A stretch of DNA of 12,201 bases, taken from contig JBAZFO010000034.1 in NCBI GenBank assembly GCA_041653315.1, forward strand, positions 1-12,201, written 5' to 3'. This DNA comes from Candidatus Micrarchaeia archaeon. Its GTDB lineage: Archaea > Micrarchaeota > Micrarchaeia > Anstonellales > JAHKLY01. Both the position numbers and the translations under genes were made by a program. Below, piece after piece: positions 1 to 6,517 of this stretch. The notes below the pieces were generated by a model, which saw only the letters and a program-made list of their open reading frames with translations, searched no databases and was not told the origin of the DNA. Position 1 is the stretch's first letter. Every line of letters starts with the position of its first letter.

Positions 1-1828
1 GTTCTTCTCTAATAGACGGATCAATATTCAATATCCTTTTTCTTAATTCTTCAAATAATGGTCTCATCGGTTCCCCTTGTTTTAAGTAAGTATGATCTTC
101 AATTGTATATTCTGCTTTAGTTGATTTATCGTCTTCAGTTTTATATCTAGCAATAATTTCCTCACTAATGTTTGGATAACCCCAAATTTTAATTGCTAAT
201 TGTGTAATGTTTTTTGCTCTTTTTTTGATTTCGTTTTCATCCCATTTATCTAACTTTGCCAATATTCTATTTAATCTAATCGGACTATCCTTAAAGCCTC
301 CTTTAATATTTCTTTTTTCCTCAAATGATTTATCACTTAATTCAGGATTATACCCAGTCAAGGTAAGATTCCCAATAGTATGTAGATATGTCTTTTGAAT
401 CTCCTTCCAATTTTCTCCCAAATCATTTCTCCATTTTTCAGATAAATTTTGATTTTGGGGCAATATATGCTCTATAGTATATGTTTCAACATTAACAATT
501 TCTTTCCTATCATAATTTTCTAATCTCCTTAGTAAATAATTCCTATTTCTAAAATTATAAACATCTTTAATTAGTAGCTCACGTTCAAATTCGTCATCAC
601 CCGGAATTCTCCTATATGAATCTTGAAGTATTATGGTTGCTTTCAAACTATCCAAATAATTTTCTCTATCAATTTTTTTATAAAGTGTTGCAAATGTTTT
701 ATTCAAGGAGTTAGTTGGTACTCCACAAACCGCTCTTCTAAATACATAACTTTCAATCAAGTTTAATATATCCAAAAATTCTTCTTTTGTAATTTTATCT
801 TGAATGTAATCTTTATAGATATTTAAAATAAATGGATAAGAAACTGTTGCCTTTAATTCATTTATATCACAAAACTTATTCTTGATATCTCCATCCGGTT
901 CTCTTTCTAAAGCGATATTTACAAAATATTTAGAATATTCAAATATATCTTGAACAACTTCTACTATGTTTTTCTGTTTTGAGGAATACATTTTAAATTC
1001 CGAGTATATTTCTCTCATATTTGGGATCCTACCTAATTTAATAGTTAAATAATCTCTCATGAATTTATCAAATAAGGCAGAATTTTCTGAATGACCAAAA
1101 CTTTTTGACATAGGATACCAAAAATTATTATATAGGTATTCCTGTTGTTGTTTTTCTAAGCCCATTAAAATGTAATTTCGTATTAAATCAGCTTGAGTAA
1201 GTTCCAAACCAGTCGAATTTAAACTTTCAAATATTAATTGTGGATTATCCTTCTCTCTATCTAGAGAAACATCAATTATAATAAGCTTTGAAATTCCTTT
1301 ATGGATTACCTCCAAATCTGTTTTTTCTATTTTTTCTTTGAAAAAATTATAATTTTCTTTAATTTTTTTTGAATCTTCGTCTGTTAATTCGAGTTTGTCA
1401 ACTAATTTAAAAAGAGCAGTTTTGTCGCTTTGTGTAAGAATTAATTTGTATTTTTCTTCTCCTTCCTCTTTTTCATTCATTAAGTAATAACTGGCTAATC
1501 TATTAGGGTTTATTTCAGTTTGAATATTCTTTTCTTCTATAAAATTACATAATGCAGAAATTAAAAGTGAGACTGTAGTTAATCTTTGTTGACCATCTAT
1601 AACTAACAGCTTAGGAAGTGCAGATACTTGATAAAGGCCTTTCTCCACATAAACAATAGAGCCAATAAAATGTCCAAAATTGGATTCATCTTTGCCTGTT
1701 CTTATTATATCTTTCCATAATTGTTCGCATTGATCAATATCCCAACTGTAAGTTCTTTGATAAATAGGAATGACCAACTGTTTTGGAGAATTTAAAAACC
1801 TTAAAAATTTTGTTTCTTTTGCTTCCAT
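1..1828 (-). CDS. GmrSD-type DUF262/DUF1524 (HNH) protein with DUF5655 tail, 3' partial
   Basis: This gene runs off the left edge; 609 residues are visible. The N-terminal DUF262 domain shows IPIYQRTYSW at residues 20-29, FIGSIV at 54-59 and the nucleotide-linked VIDGQQRLTT at 76-85. It continues with the family block IFESLNSTG...ADLIRN around 198-216. A DUF1524 HNH nuclease domain follows, with IEH (H454), HTIGN (H483, N487) and the conserved N494 and K505. From about residue 580 the sequence resembles the start of DUF5655 (PLFEELRKRIL). This order is known in GmrSD-like type IV restriction proteins, which cut modified phage DNA using NTP. All key residues are present, so an active enzyme is plausible. 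The ATG at 1828 sits directly before the conserved region, with a TATA-like box upstream. No partner modification gene is in view. The family call is firm; the substrate is inferred. Confidence 0.9.
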   Translation of the reverse strand, partial: MEAKETKFLRFLNSPKQLVIPIYQRTYSWDIDQCEQLWKDIIRTGKDESNFGHFIGSIVYVEKGLYQVSALPKLLVIDGQQRLTTVSLLISALCNFIEEKNIQTEINPNRLASYYLMNEKEEGEEKYKLILTQSDKTALFKLVDKLELTDEDSKKIKENYNFFKEKIEKTDLEVIHKGISKLIIIDVSLDREKDNPQLIFESLNSTGLELTQADLIRNYILMGLEKQQQEYLYNNFWYPMSKSFGHSENSALFDKFMRDYLTIKLGRIPNMREIYSEFKMYSSKQKNIVEVVQDIFEYSKYFVNIALEREPDGDIKNKFCDINELKATVSYPFILNIYKDYIQDKITKEEFLDILNLIESYVFRRAVCGVPTNSLNKTFATLYKKIDRENYLDSLKATIILQDSYRRIPGDDEFERELLIKDVYNFRNRNYLLRRLENYDRKEIVNVETYTIEHILPQNQNLSEKWRNDLGENWKEIQKTYLHTIGNLTLTGYNPELSDKSFEEKRNIKGGFKDSPIRLNRILAKLDKWDENEIKKRAKNITQLAIKIWGYPNISEEIIARYKTEDDKSTKAEYTIEDHTYLKQGEPMRPLFEELRKRILNIDPSIREE

Positions 1829-1857
1829 AATACTCGCCAAGTATTTAAACAACTAAA

Positions 1858-1867
1858 TATTTTTAAA
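1858..1867 (-). promoter_or_regulatory. TATA-like box for the DUF262 gene
   Basis: On the minus strand TTTAAAAATA is centred about 34 nt before the ATG at 1828, which would give a leader of a few nucleotides. A second AT-rich match (GTTTAAAT, near 1843-1850) is too close to the start to be the box for a leaderless mRNA. Placement is by pattern only. Confidence 0.45.
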
Positions 1868-1970
1868 CCTTCTTAAATTTCTTCCGAGCACCCATCCCAC
1901 ATGTTTAGAGAACCTGGAGTACTGAATCATAATCACATATTCAATTATAAAAAGAATGCGCGTAAGAATG

Positions 1971-2029
1971 ATTTACAACGAAGAACTTCCTTTGCCTAAA
2001 GGCAAAGGTATAGTTCATTCGTTGTAAAT
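1971..2029. repeat. Long hairpin/palindrome, first unit of the palindrome cluster
   Basis: A 12-bp perfect outer stem (ATTTACAACGAA 1971-1982 with TTCGTTGTAAAT 2018-2029) continues with a 4-bp stem (GAAC 1983-1986 with GTTC 2013-2016, one bulged A). After a small internal loop comes an 8-bp stem (CCTTTGCC 1989-1996 with GGCAAAGG 2001-2008) closed by TAAA. About 24 base pairs form with no G-U pair. It lies between two divergent gene starts, so it is not the terminator of a visible gene. Confidence 0.9.
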
Positions 2030-2034
2030 ATATC

Positions 2035-2138
2035 AAATTCGGCAATTCCTTTGACATTTTTAATGTCAAAACTTAACATTTTCAAAAGAAAATGTTAATC
2101 CTCCAACACCTAAAGGTGTTGGTTTCCTTGCCGAATTT
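2035..2138. repeat. Nested palindrome: outer stem enclosing three hairpins (four-way junction)
   Basis: An 11-bp perfect outer stem (AAATTCGGCAA 2035-2045 with TTGCCGAATTT 2128-2138) encloses three perfect hairpins in a row. The first is 2050-2058 with 2062-2070 (9 bp, loop TTT). The second is 2073-2083 with 2088-2098 (11 bp, loop AAAA). The third is 2103-2110 with 2115-2122 (8 bp, loop TAAA). All 39 pairs are Watson-Crick. The third hairpin shares its centre CCTAAAGG with the hairpin 5 nt to the left of this element. The complete symmetry without wobble pairs points to a DNA-level element (mobile palindromic unit, cruciform or protein-binding site) at least as much as to an RNA. Confidence 0.9.
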
Positions 2139-2170
2139 TATATGAAAATTATTTTAATATCTACATATAT

Positions 2171-2219
2171 AGATAGATTGTGTAAAACTATCTATTAAAA
2201 TAGAGAAACGATTAAAAAG
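2171..2219 (+). promoter_or_regulatory. Promoter and dyad sites of the winged-helix gene
   Basis: ATTAAAAAG (2211-2219) is centred 26 nt before the ATG at 2241, the spacing of an archaeal TATA box for a leaderless mRNA. Just upstream are a 14-bp palindrome, TCTATTAAAATAGA (2191-2204), and an overlapping pair AGATAG (2171-2176) / CTATCT (2188-2193). These are candidate operators; autoregulation by the winged-helix protein is inference. Confidence 0.5.
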
Positions 2220-2240
2220 CTTCCCAAAGAAAATAGAATT

Positions 2241-3239
2241 ATGAAAAATAATAAAAACAACAAAAGTAAGGTAAGTAAAAAAAATATTAAAGGCAAAAAA
2301 ACAGAAACAAAGAAAATAATAACAGGAATAATTTCGTCTTTAAAACAAGGAGATAAATCTATAAGTGAAGTAGCCGAAGATGCGCATATTAATTGGGAAA
2401 CAGCGCAAACTTATTTAAATATTTTAACTCAAACAGGAATTTTAGAAAAACAAACTCAAGGAAATAAAATAATGTACACCTTATTACAAAAACAGGAAAA
2501 CACTTTGTTTGGTCTTCCTTTAAGCAAAGAAAAACAAAATATAATAAATTTCATATTCTCAAAAATAAAAGAAGAATATAAAAAACTGCATAATAAAGAT
2601 CCAAATAGAACATATATGCAAAAAACAACAGTGGAAATAATAAAACAAGCAAATCTGAATATTCCTGTTGTATGGTATCTATATGGAAAAATATGCATAT
2701 GTTTATACGCAGAAGATAAAGAATATGAATTTAAGAATTTTAAAGAAATGAAAGAAATAGAAAAAATAATAAAAAATAATATTAAAGAATATGATTTTGA
2801 AAGTACAAGAAAAATGAAAGAAAAACAATATAAAGAAAATTCCATTTATCAGATTAAAGAAATTTTAAATTCAAAATTATTGGAAAATAGAAATATTCAA
2901 AAAGATTTTATGGAATTTTATAAAGAGATAATTCAAAATGGATTGGATGGAGAAACAGCAGATATATTAAACGAATTCTCATCATTAATTTATGAAAATC
3001 AAGATTTATCTCATTTATTTAATGAAATTTGGAGATTTATAGCTTTAAAAATAGCTTCAAAAGATTTGGAAAAATATTATTCTATAGAACTGTTAAACTA
3101 TTTATTTGAAGATAGAGTAAAAGAACAGGAAAATATTATTAGTGATATTTTTAGAGAGATATTTGAAAAAATCGAATACCCAGAAACAGATAAAAAACTT
3201 ATAGATCTTCAAGAAAAAACAAGTAAGAAGGCTGAATAA
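2241..3239 (+). CDS. Winged-helix DNA-binding protein with unrecognised C-terminal region
   Basis: This is a 332-residue soluble protein, probably a transcription regulator. Residues 1-24 are a lysine- and asparagine-rich tail of the sort that can add non-specific DNA contact. Residues 25-84 form a winged helix: SISEVAEDAHINWETAQTYL reads as helix-turn-helix, followed by LTQTGILEKQ and a KIMYTL wing. Residues about 95-160 contain NIPVVWYLYGKICICLY, a hydrophobic segment too short and charged around its edges to be a clear membrane anchor. The rest (about 165-332) is highly charged and predicted helical. I do not recognise the domain after the winged helix. The ATG at 2241 is supported by a TATA box 26 nt upstream and no Shine-Dalgarno. 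The 3' end overlaps the convergent PIN gene by 41 bp, so the two transcripts are complementary there. Confidence 0.8.
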   Translation: MKNNKNNKSKVSKKNIKGKKTETKKIITGIISSLKQGDKSISEVAEDAHINWETAQTYLNILTQTGILEKQTQGNKIMYTLLQKQENTLFGLPLSKEKQNIINFIFSKIKEEYKKLHNKDPNRTYMQKTTVEIIKQANLNIPVVWYLYGKICICLYAEDKEYEFKNFKEMKEIEKIIKNNIKEYDFESTRKMKEKQYKENSIYQIKEILNSKLLENRNIQKDFMEFYKEIIQNGLDGETADILNEFSSLIYENQDLSHLFNEIWRFIALKIASKDLEKYYSIELLNYLFEDRVKEQENIISDIFREIFEKIEYPETDKKLIDLQEKTSKKAE

Positions 3240-3615
3240 GTTTTATTTTAGTATCAAATAAAATAAAATCTTGAATATTTTGAGTAATTAAATAATCTGA
3301 ACCAGTTTTCTCAGCTAAAATAACATGTAATGCATCTTTCCAATTATTAAACTTTTTTGCTTTTATCATATCTTGGTCTGAATATTTAATATAAATCATA
3401 TTGTTTGATAAAAACTTCTCAAGATTCTGAAATTCTTCACAATTATAAAATTTAAGTTCCTCCAAAACCCAATTAGAAACAACTAATTTATATTGTCCTT
3501 TAAGTACAGAATTAAAAACAATCAAAGCTTCTTTACCCACATCACGACCGCGTTCTGTTTTCCTTTTATAAAAATAATCTAAGTAAATACAAGTATCACA
3601 ATATATTTTTTCCAA
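3199..3615 (-). CDS. PIN-domain RNase (VapC-like), TTG start
   Basis: This is a compact 138-residue PIN domain. Near the start YCDTCIYLDYF carries the first acidic residue (the D of CDT). LEEL in the middle gives the conserved Glu. KDALHVILAEKTGSDYLITQNIQDF supplies the later Asp of the metal site and the T-x-N motif. PIN proteins are Mg/Mn-dependent ribonucleases, often toxins. I chose the TTG at 3615 because GGTGAT (3619-3624) lies 3 nt before it, exactly as before the ATG of the gene at 3924, and because PIN domains start at this point. Upstream alternatives are an ATG at 3633 or a TTG at 3648, but 3633 lies too close to the TATA box. No small antitoxin gene is adjacent; the only neighbour is the convergent winged-helix gene. 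It may be an orphan toxin or an RNA-processing enzyme. Confidence 0.85.
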   Translation of the reverse strand: MEKIYCDTCIYLDYFYKRKTERGRDVGKEALIVFNSVLKGQYKLVVSNWVLEELKFYNCEEFQNLEKFLSNNMIYIKYSDQDMIKAKKFNNWKDALHVILAEKTGSDYLITQNIQDFILFDTKIKLIQPSYLFFLEDL

Positions 3616-3618
3616 ATT

Positions 3619-3659
3619 ATCACCTAATCGCATACATAATAAATTCAAAACTTTATAAA
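3619..3659 (-). promoter_or_regulatory. TATA box and GGTGAT ribosome site of the PIN gene
   Basis: On the minus strand TTTATAAA (3652-3659) lies about 40 nt before the TTG at 3615. A start of transcription about 26 nt downstream would leave a leader of some 14 nt holding GGTGAT (3619-3624). The layout supports the TTG over the ATG at 3633. Confidence 0.6.
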
Positions 3660-3881
3660 CAATTACAAAGAGTACATTTCCGGCTTTATCGTCGTTAAAT
3701 GTTTTATTTCTTAACTTTCAGCCCTTTTTTTATCATCACATAAAAGCGCAATTAAAGTTATTATATTTTCAACAAGGCGCAAAGGAGTGAATTATTTTGA
3801 GAGATAAAACATATATTTTTATTTTTTGCCTGTGTTATAAATACGATTTTTCTTTTTCATAAAAAACTATTTTTAGAAACA

Positions 3882-3920
3882 ATTATAAATTTTCTTGCTG
3901 AATATTTTAAATTGGGTGAT
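3882..3920 (+). promoter_or_regulatory. TATA box and GGTGAT ribosome site of the unknown gene at 3924
   Basis: ATTATAAAT (3882-3890) is centred 38 nt before the ATG. With the usual 26-nt offset, transcription would begin near 3912, leaving a short leader with GGTGAT at 3915-3920, 3 nt before ATG 3924. The ribosome site decides the start against the in-frame TTG at 3912. Confidence 0.6.
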
Positions 3921-3923
3921 AAC

Positions 3924-4805
3924 ATGTTTGGAATATTCAATAAAAATCCTACATCAGATCTTAAAAATAAAGAAGAAGATGAATTATATAGGCAAATTAG
4001 ATTTGAAAAATTTAAAAAAGAAACTGAAGCAGGTATTCTTCCTAGGATATGCGTTGAAATTTTCGGAACTAAAAAAAAGAGAATGCGTGATTTTGAAGAG
4101 AAATACAGAGAACTTACAGACAATGAAATTGATGAAACAATCGAACATATTGAAAACAAACTAAGAATTCTTAACAAAGAACCGCGGTTTTATTATAAGA
4201 TCCATAAAGTAATTGAAATACATCCCACATCTATTATTTTCGGAAGATATAACCTTCATCATAACACACAAACAATTTTGGAAAACATGGAAGATTTATG
4301 TGATTCCCCAAATCCTCTTTCTTATGGTAGTATTAAAGTATTTTTTCATATTGCTGCTAATCTAGCACCAATACCTGCATTAGTTGATCCATTCCCTATT
4401 TCTAGGAGAAGTATGAAAATTACTCCTCTTTTACATCGCCGGGCAGATGGAAGAATCAATAAGGTTGTTTTTCATAAGTTAAAACCACTTGGTTTTTCAT
4501 ACCCCTTTGGCTCATCTATTGATCCAAAAAACTTTAGTTATTATATGGGACTTTTAAGAATATTTAATTGGATAATGAAAGATGAAGACTTTGGTGGAAT
4601 ACCTGTGATTGTTCCTGAAGAAGGTATTAAAATGGAAACAGAAATTGAACTTGAAAAACAATCACTAATAAAATTCACTGCACAAATAAGAAAGGTACTT
4701 AAGAATCCAAAAGTAATGTATCCTCTACATTTTAATACCACTCCACGCGAGAGAATTGAATTTATAGGCGCATTTCCTTTACTTGGTGATGATTGTAAAC
4801 TTTAA
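3924..4805 (+). CDS. Protein of unknown function, 293 residues
   Basis: I do not recognise a family. The protein is soluble, with no signal peptide or membrane helix. Residues 10-90 are charged and helical with a possible coiled-coil stretch (about 55-85, many E, K and I). The remainder is a mixed alpha/beta region with distinctive conserved-looking pieces: IFGRYNLHHNT at 105-115, FPISRRSMKITPLLHRRADG at 157-176, and PLHFNTTPRERIEF at 267-280. The His, Arg and Asp clusters could be catalytic or nucleic-acid-binding, but no known motif is satisfied. The start is set by GGTGAT 3 nt upstream. Its codon choice (more ATT, CGT and CGC) looks less extreme than the A-rich neighbours, hinting at a different history. 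It stands alone, about 250 bp before the ATPase gene with its own promoter. Confidence 0.75.
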   Translation: MFGIFNKNPTSDLKNKEEDELYRQIRFEKFKKETEAGILPRICVEIFGTKKKRMRDFEEKYRELTDNEIDETIEHIENKLRILNKEPRFYYKIHKVIEIHPTSIIFGRYNLHHNTQTILENMEDLCDSPNPLSYGSIKVFFHIAANLAPIPALVDPFPISRRSMKITPLLHRRADGRINKVVFHKLKPLGFSYPFGSSIDPKNFSYYMGLLRIFNWIMKDEDFGGIPVIVPEEGIKMETEIELEKQSLIKFTAQIRKVLKNPKVMYPLHFNTTPRERIEFIGAFPLLGDDCKL

Positions 4806-5003
4806 ACATATTAAAAACAAGTTTAAAATTCCCTGTCTGAATATAAATTAAATAACTTAGGAAAGATTTGTGTGTTCTAAAAGTTTTAGAAATAATTGGA
4901 AAATAATTATTGAACAACATTCTCAAAACTCTCCAAAACATAAATCTTTTCACAAAAGAAAGGGGATTGGGGCACTGATATTATGTTGGGGTACTCAAAC
5001 TTA

Positions 5004-5034
5004 TTTCCCTATTGATAGGGAAAGATTTATAAAA
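5004..5034 (+). promoter_or_regulatory. Palindromic operator candidate abutting the TATA box of the ATPase gene
   Basis: TTTCCCTAT (5004-5012) and ATAGGGAAA (5015-5023) form a perfect 9-bp dyad with a TG centre. TTTATAAAA (5026-5034) begins 2 bp later and is centred 27 nt before the ATG at 5057. A repressor on the dyad would cover the TFB site upstream of the TATA box. Confidence 0.6.
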
Positions 5035-5056
5035 TGTTTCCTCCCTAAATATGTTT

Positions 5057-6364
5057 ATGGAAAATGATCGTATCAAGCAATATATAATGGATTTTCAAGG
5101 GAAAGATTTTTCTTCGATTATATCTAGAAATATTGAGATCAAACCTTCAAACAAAATACATACTATTATTGGGCCGAGAAGAACAGGTAAAACATACTTA
5201 ATGTACAAACTGATAAATGATTTAAAAGTTTCTGATATAAATCGAAATCAGATGGTATATCTTAACTTTGAAAATCCTCTTTTTTACGATTTAAATTTTA
5301 AACAAATAAGAGAAATAATTGAATTACATTGGTCTTTGTTTCCTGAAACAACAAATAAAAAACTGCATATATTTATTGATGAACCGCAAGTGATAAAAAA
5401 TTGGGAAGTAGCAATACGAGAAATTTATGATAATTTTAATTGCCACATTTTTATTACTGGGTCTTCATCAAAATTATTGAGTAAAGAAATTGCAACTTCT
5501 CTTAGGGGAAGAGCAATAACCACTCATTTATTGCCCTTATCCTTCAAAGAATTCCTAAAATTTAGAAAATTTGAGAGTAATGTAAATAAATTGAATACAA
5601 AAGAGAAAGCAATTTTATCAAACCTTTTTGATGAATATCTAAAGTTTGGGGGATATCCTGAAATATCACTCGAACAAAACGAAACTGAAAAACTCAAAAT
5701 ATTAAAAAATTATTTTGATTTAGTTATATATAAAGATTTAATTGAAAGATACAAAATAACAAATACAAAGTTGATAAAATGGTTTATTGATTATCTAATA
5801 AGTTCTCTAACTAAAGAAACTAGTATAAATAATGTTTATAATACTCTTAAGTCAAAACAAATTAAAATTAGTAAAAATACACTTTATGATTACTTCAGTA
5901 TGCTTGAAGATTCTTTTTTCATTTTCCCAGTAAGAAGATTTGATTATTCAATAAAAAATGAAAACCTATCAATTCCTAAAATATATCTTAATGATCATGG
6001 ATTTTTGAATTTATTTAGTATTGAAGAGTTCGGAAAAAGAATAGAAAATATTGTTTATCTCGAACTGCTTAGAAAACAGCATATAAATCCCATTCAAAAA
6101 ATAAATTATTGGAAATCAGCAGATAATAAAGAAGTTGATTTTATTGTTGGAGAAGGTAAAAACATAAAACAAGCAATTCAAGTATGTTATGATATAAACG
6201 ATGAGAGAACAAAACAGAGGGAAATAACTTCATTAGTTCGTTGTTTAGAATATTTCAAATTAAAAGAGGGTTTGATAATAACAAGAAATACAAAATCTGA
6301 AGAAAAAGTGGATGGAAAAAAAATAAGAATAATACCAATTATTGAATGGCTTTTAATTAAGTAA
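5057..6364 (+). CDS. AAA_14/DUF4143 family ATPase
   Basis: The protein has 435 residues from the ATG at 5057. Walker A is GPRRTGKT (39-46), Walker B is HIFIDE (104-109), and FITGSSSKLLS (about 132-142) is the sensor-like strand typical of the family. SLRGRA follows. The C-terminal DUF4143 region has NKEVDFIV (E359, D361) and QVCYD (Q375), an arrangement like a degenerate PD-(D/E)xK nuclease fold. A winged-helix segment probably lies between (about 235-290). The family is abundant in archaea and anaerobic bacteria and its role is poorly known; nucleic-acid or protein remodelling linked to defence or toxin systems has been suspected. I prefer ATG 5057 over ATG 5051 because it lies 27 nt from the TATA centre, fitting a leaderless mRNA. 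The palindrome just upstream suggests repression by a dimeric factor. Confidence 0.88.
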   Translation: MENDRIKQYIMDFQGKDFSSIISRNIEIKPSNKIHTIIGPRRTGKTYLMYKLINDLKVSDINRNQMVYLNFENPLFYDLNFKQIREIIELHWSLFPETTNKKLHIFIDEPQVIKNWEVAIREIYDNFNCHIFITGSSSKLLSKEIATSLRGRAITTHLLPLSFKEFLKFRKFESNVNKLNTKEKAILSNLFDEYLKFGGYPEISLEQNETEKLKILKNYFDLVIYKDLIERYKITNTKLIKWFIDYLISSLTKETSINNVYNTLKSKQIKISKNTLYDYFSMLEDSFFIFPVRRFDYSIKNENLSIPKIYLNDHGFLNLFSIEEFGKRIENIVYLELLRKQHINPIQKINYWKSADNKEVDFIVGEGKNIKQAIQVCYDINDERTKQREITSLVRCLEYFKLKEGLIITRNTKSEEKVDGKKIRIIPIIEWLLIK

Positions 6365-6426
6365 AGATCTCCTGGAAAATTAATTATAATTGGATTAAAT
6401 TAATATAAAAATACCCCATTTAAGAT

Positions 6427-6463
6427 AGTTATCTTACAAAAATATAAAAAATGTAAGATAACT
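6427..6463. repeat. Inverted repeat unit 1 upstream of fic
   Basis: AGTTATCTTACA (6427-6438) and TGTAAGATAACT (6452-6463) form a perfect 12-bp inverted repeat around a 13-nt A/T spacer. A degenerate second copy follows with about a 52-bp period. It lies after the stop of the ATPase gene, so it could also act as a hairpin at that transcript's 3' end, although the second copy argues for a binding site. Confidence 0.85.
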
Positions 6464-6475
6464 TTTCTCTTCGTA

Positions 6476-6517
6476 AAAGTTAGGTACACATTTTCTTTAA
6501 AAATGTAAGATAACTTT
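6476..6517. repeat. Inverted repeat unit 2 overlapping the fic promoter
   Basis: The right arm (TGTAAGATAACTTT, 6504-6517) is identical over 12 bp to the right arm of unit 1. The left arm (6476-6494, AAAGTTAGGTACACATTTT) is a diverged inverted copy with a few changes and one extra base. The right arm runs into the TATA box, as expected for an operator. Confidence 0.8.

Larger units (their letters stand above)
1829..2240. other. Divergent intergenic region, about 410 bp
   Basis: This gap separates the starts of two divergent genes, so no annotated gene ends here. From left to right it holds the minus-strand TATA box, an unremarkable stretch (about 1868-1970) in which I see no gene or RNA, the palindrome cluster 1971-2138, and the small dyads and TATA box of the winged-helix gene. 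No open frame of note crosses the palindromes. Confidence 0.8.
3616..3923. other. Divergent intergenic region, about 308 bp
   Basis: The region holds promoters for the PIN gene (left end) and the unknown gene (right end). In the middle (about 3662-3880) I see only T-rich sequence and a weak GCGC...GCGC pair around 3747-3782. There is a 21-codon frame at 3797-3862 behind GGAGTG, which I do not call as a gene. No RNA gene is apparent. Confidence 0.6.

Noticed and set aside
1868..1970. Possible small RNA (box C/D-like or tRNA-like) between the divergent genes
   Set aside because: No convincing box pair, acceptor stem or T-loop sequence could be found on either strand.
1971..2138. CRISPR array or transcription terminator as explanation for the palindromes
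   Set aside because: There is no repeated unit with regular spacers, and no visible gene on either strand ends there.
2456..2845. 129-codon minus-strand frame inside the winged-helix gene
   Set aside because: Antisense shadow of the real gene; membrane-like composition arises from the complement of Lys/Ile/Glu codons.
3797..3862. 21-codon frame with TTG start behind GGAGTG in the gap before the unknown gene
   Set aside because: Very short, Phe/Ile-rich from T-rich DNA, with a large gap between the purine run and the start and no sign of leader-peptide function.
4958..4998. Three GGGG runs, possible G-quadruplex
   Set aside because: Only three runs, with one long spacer; a stable quadruplex needs a fourth run.
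4870..5067. 65-codon frame upstream of the ATPase gene
   Set aside because: It crosses the palindrome and TATA box of the ATPase gene, has no promoter or ribosome site and no recognisable domain.
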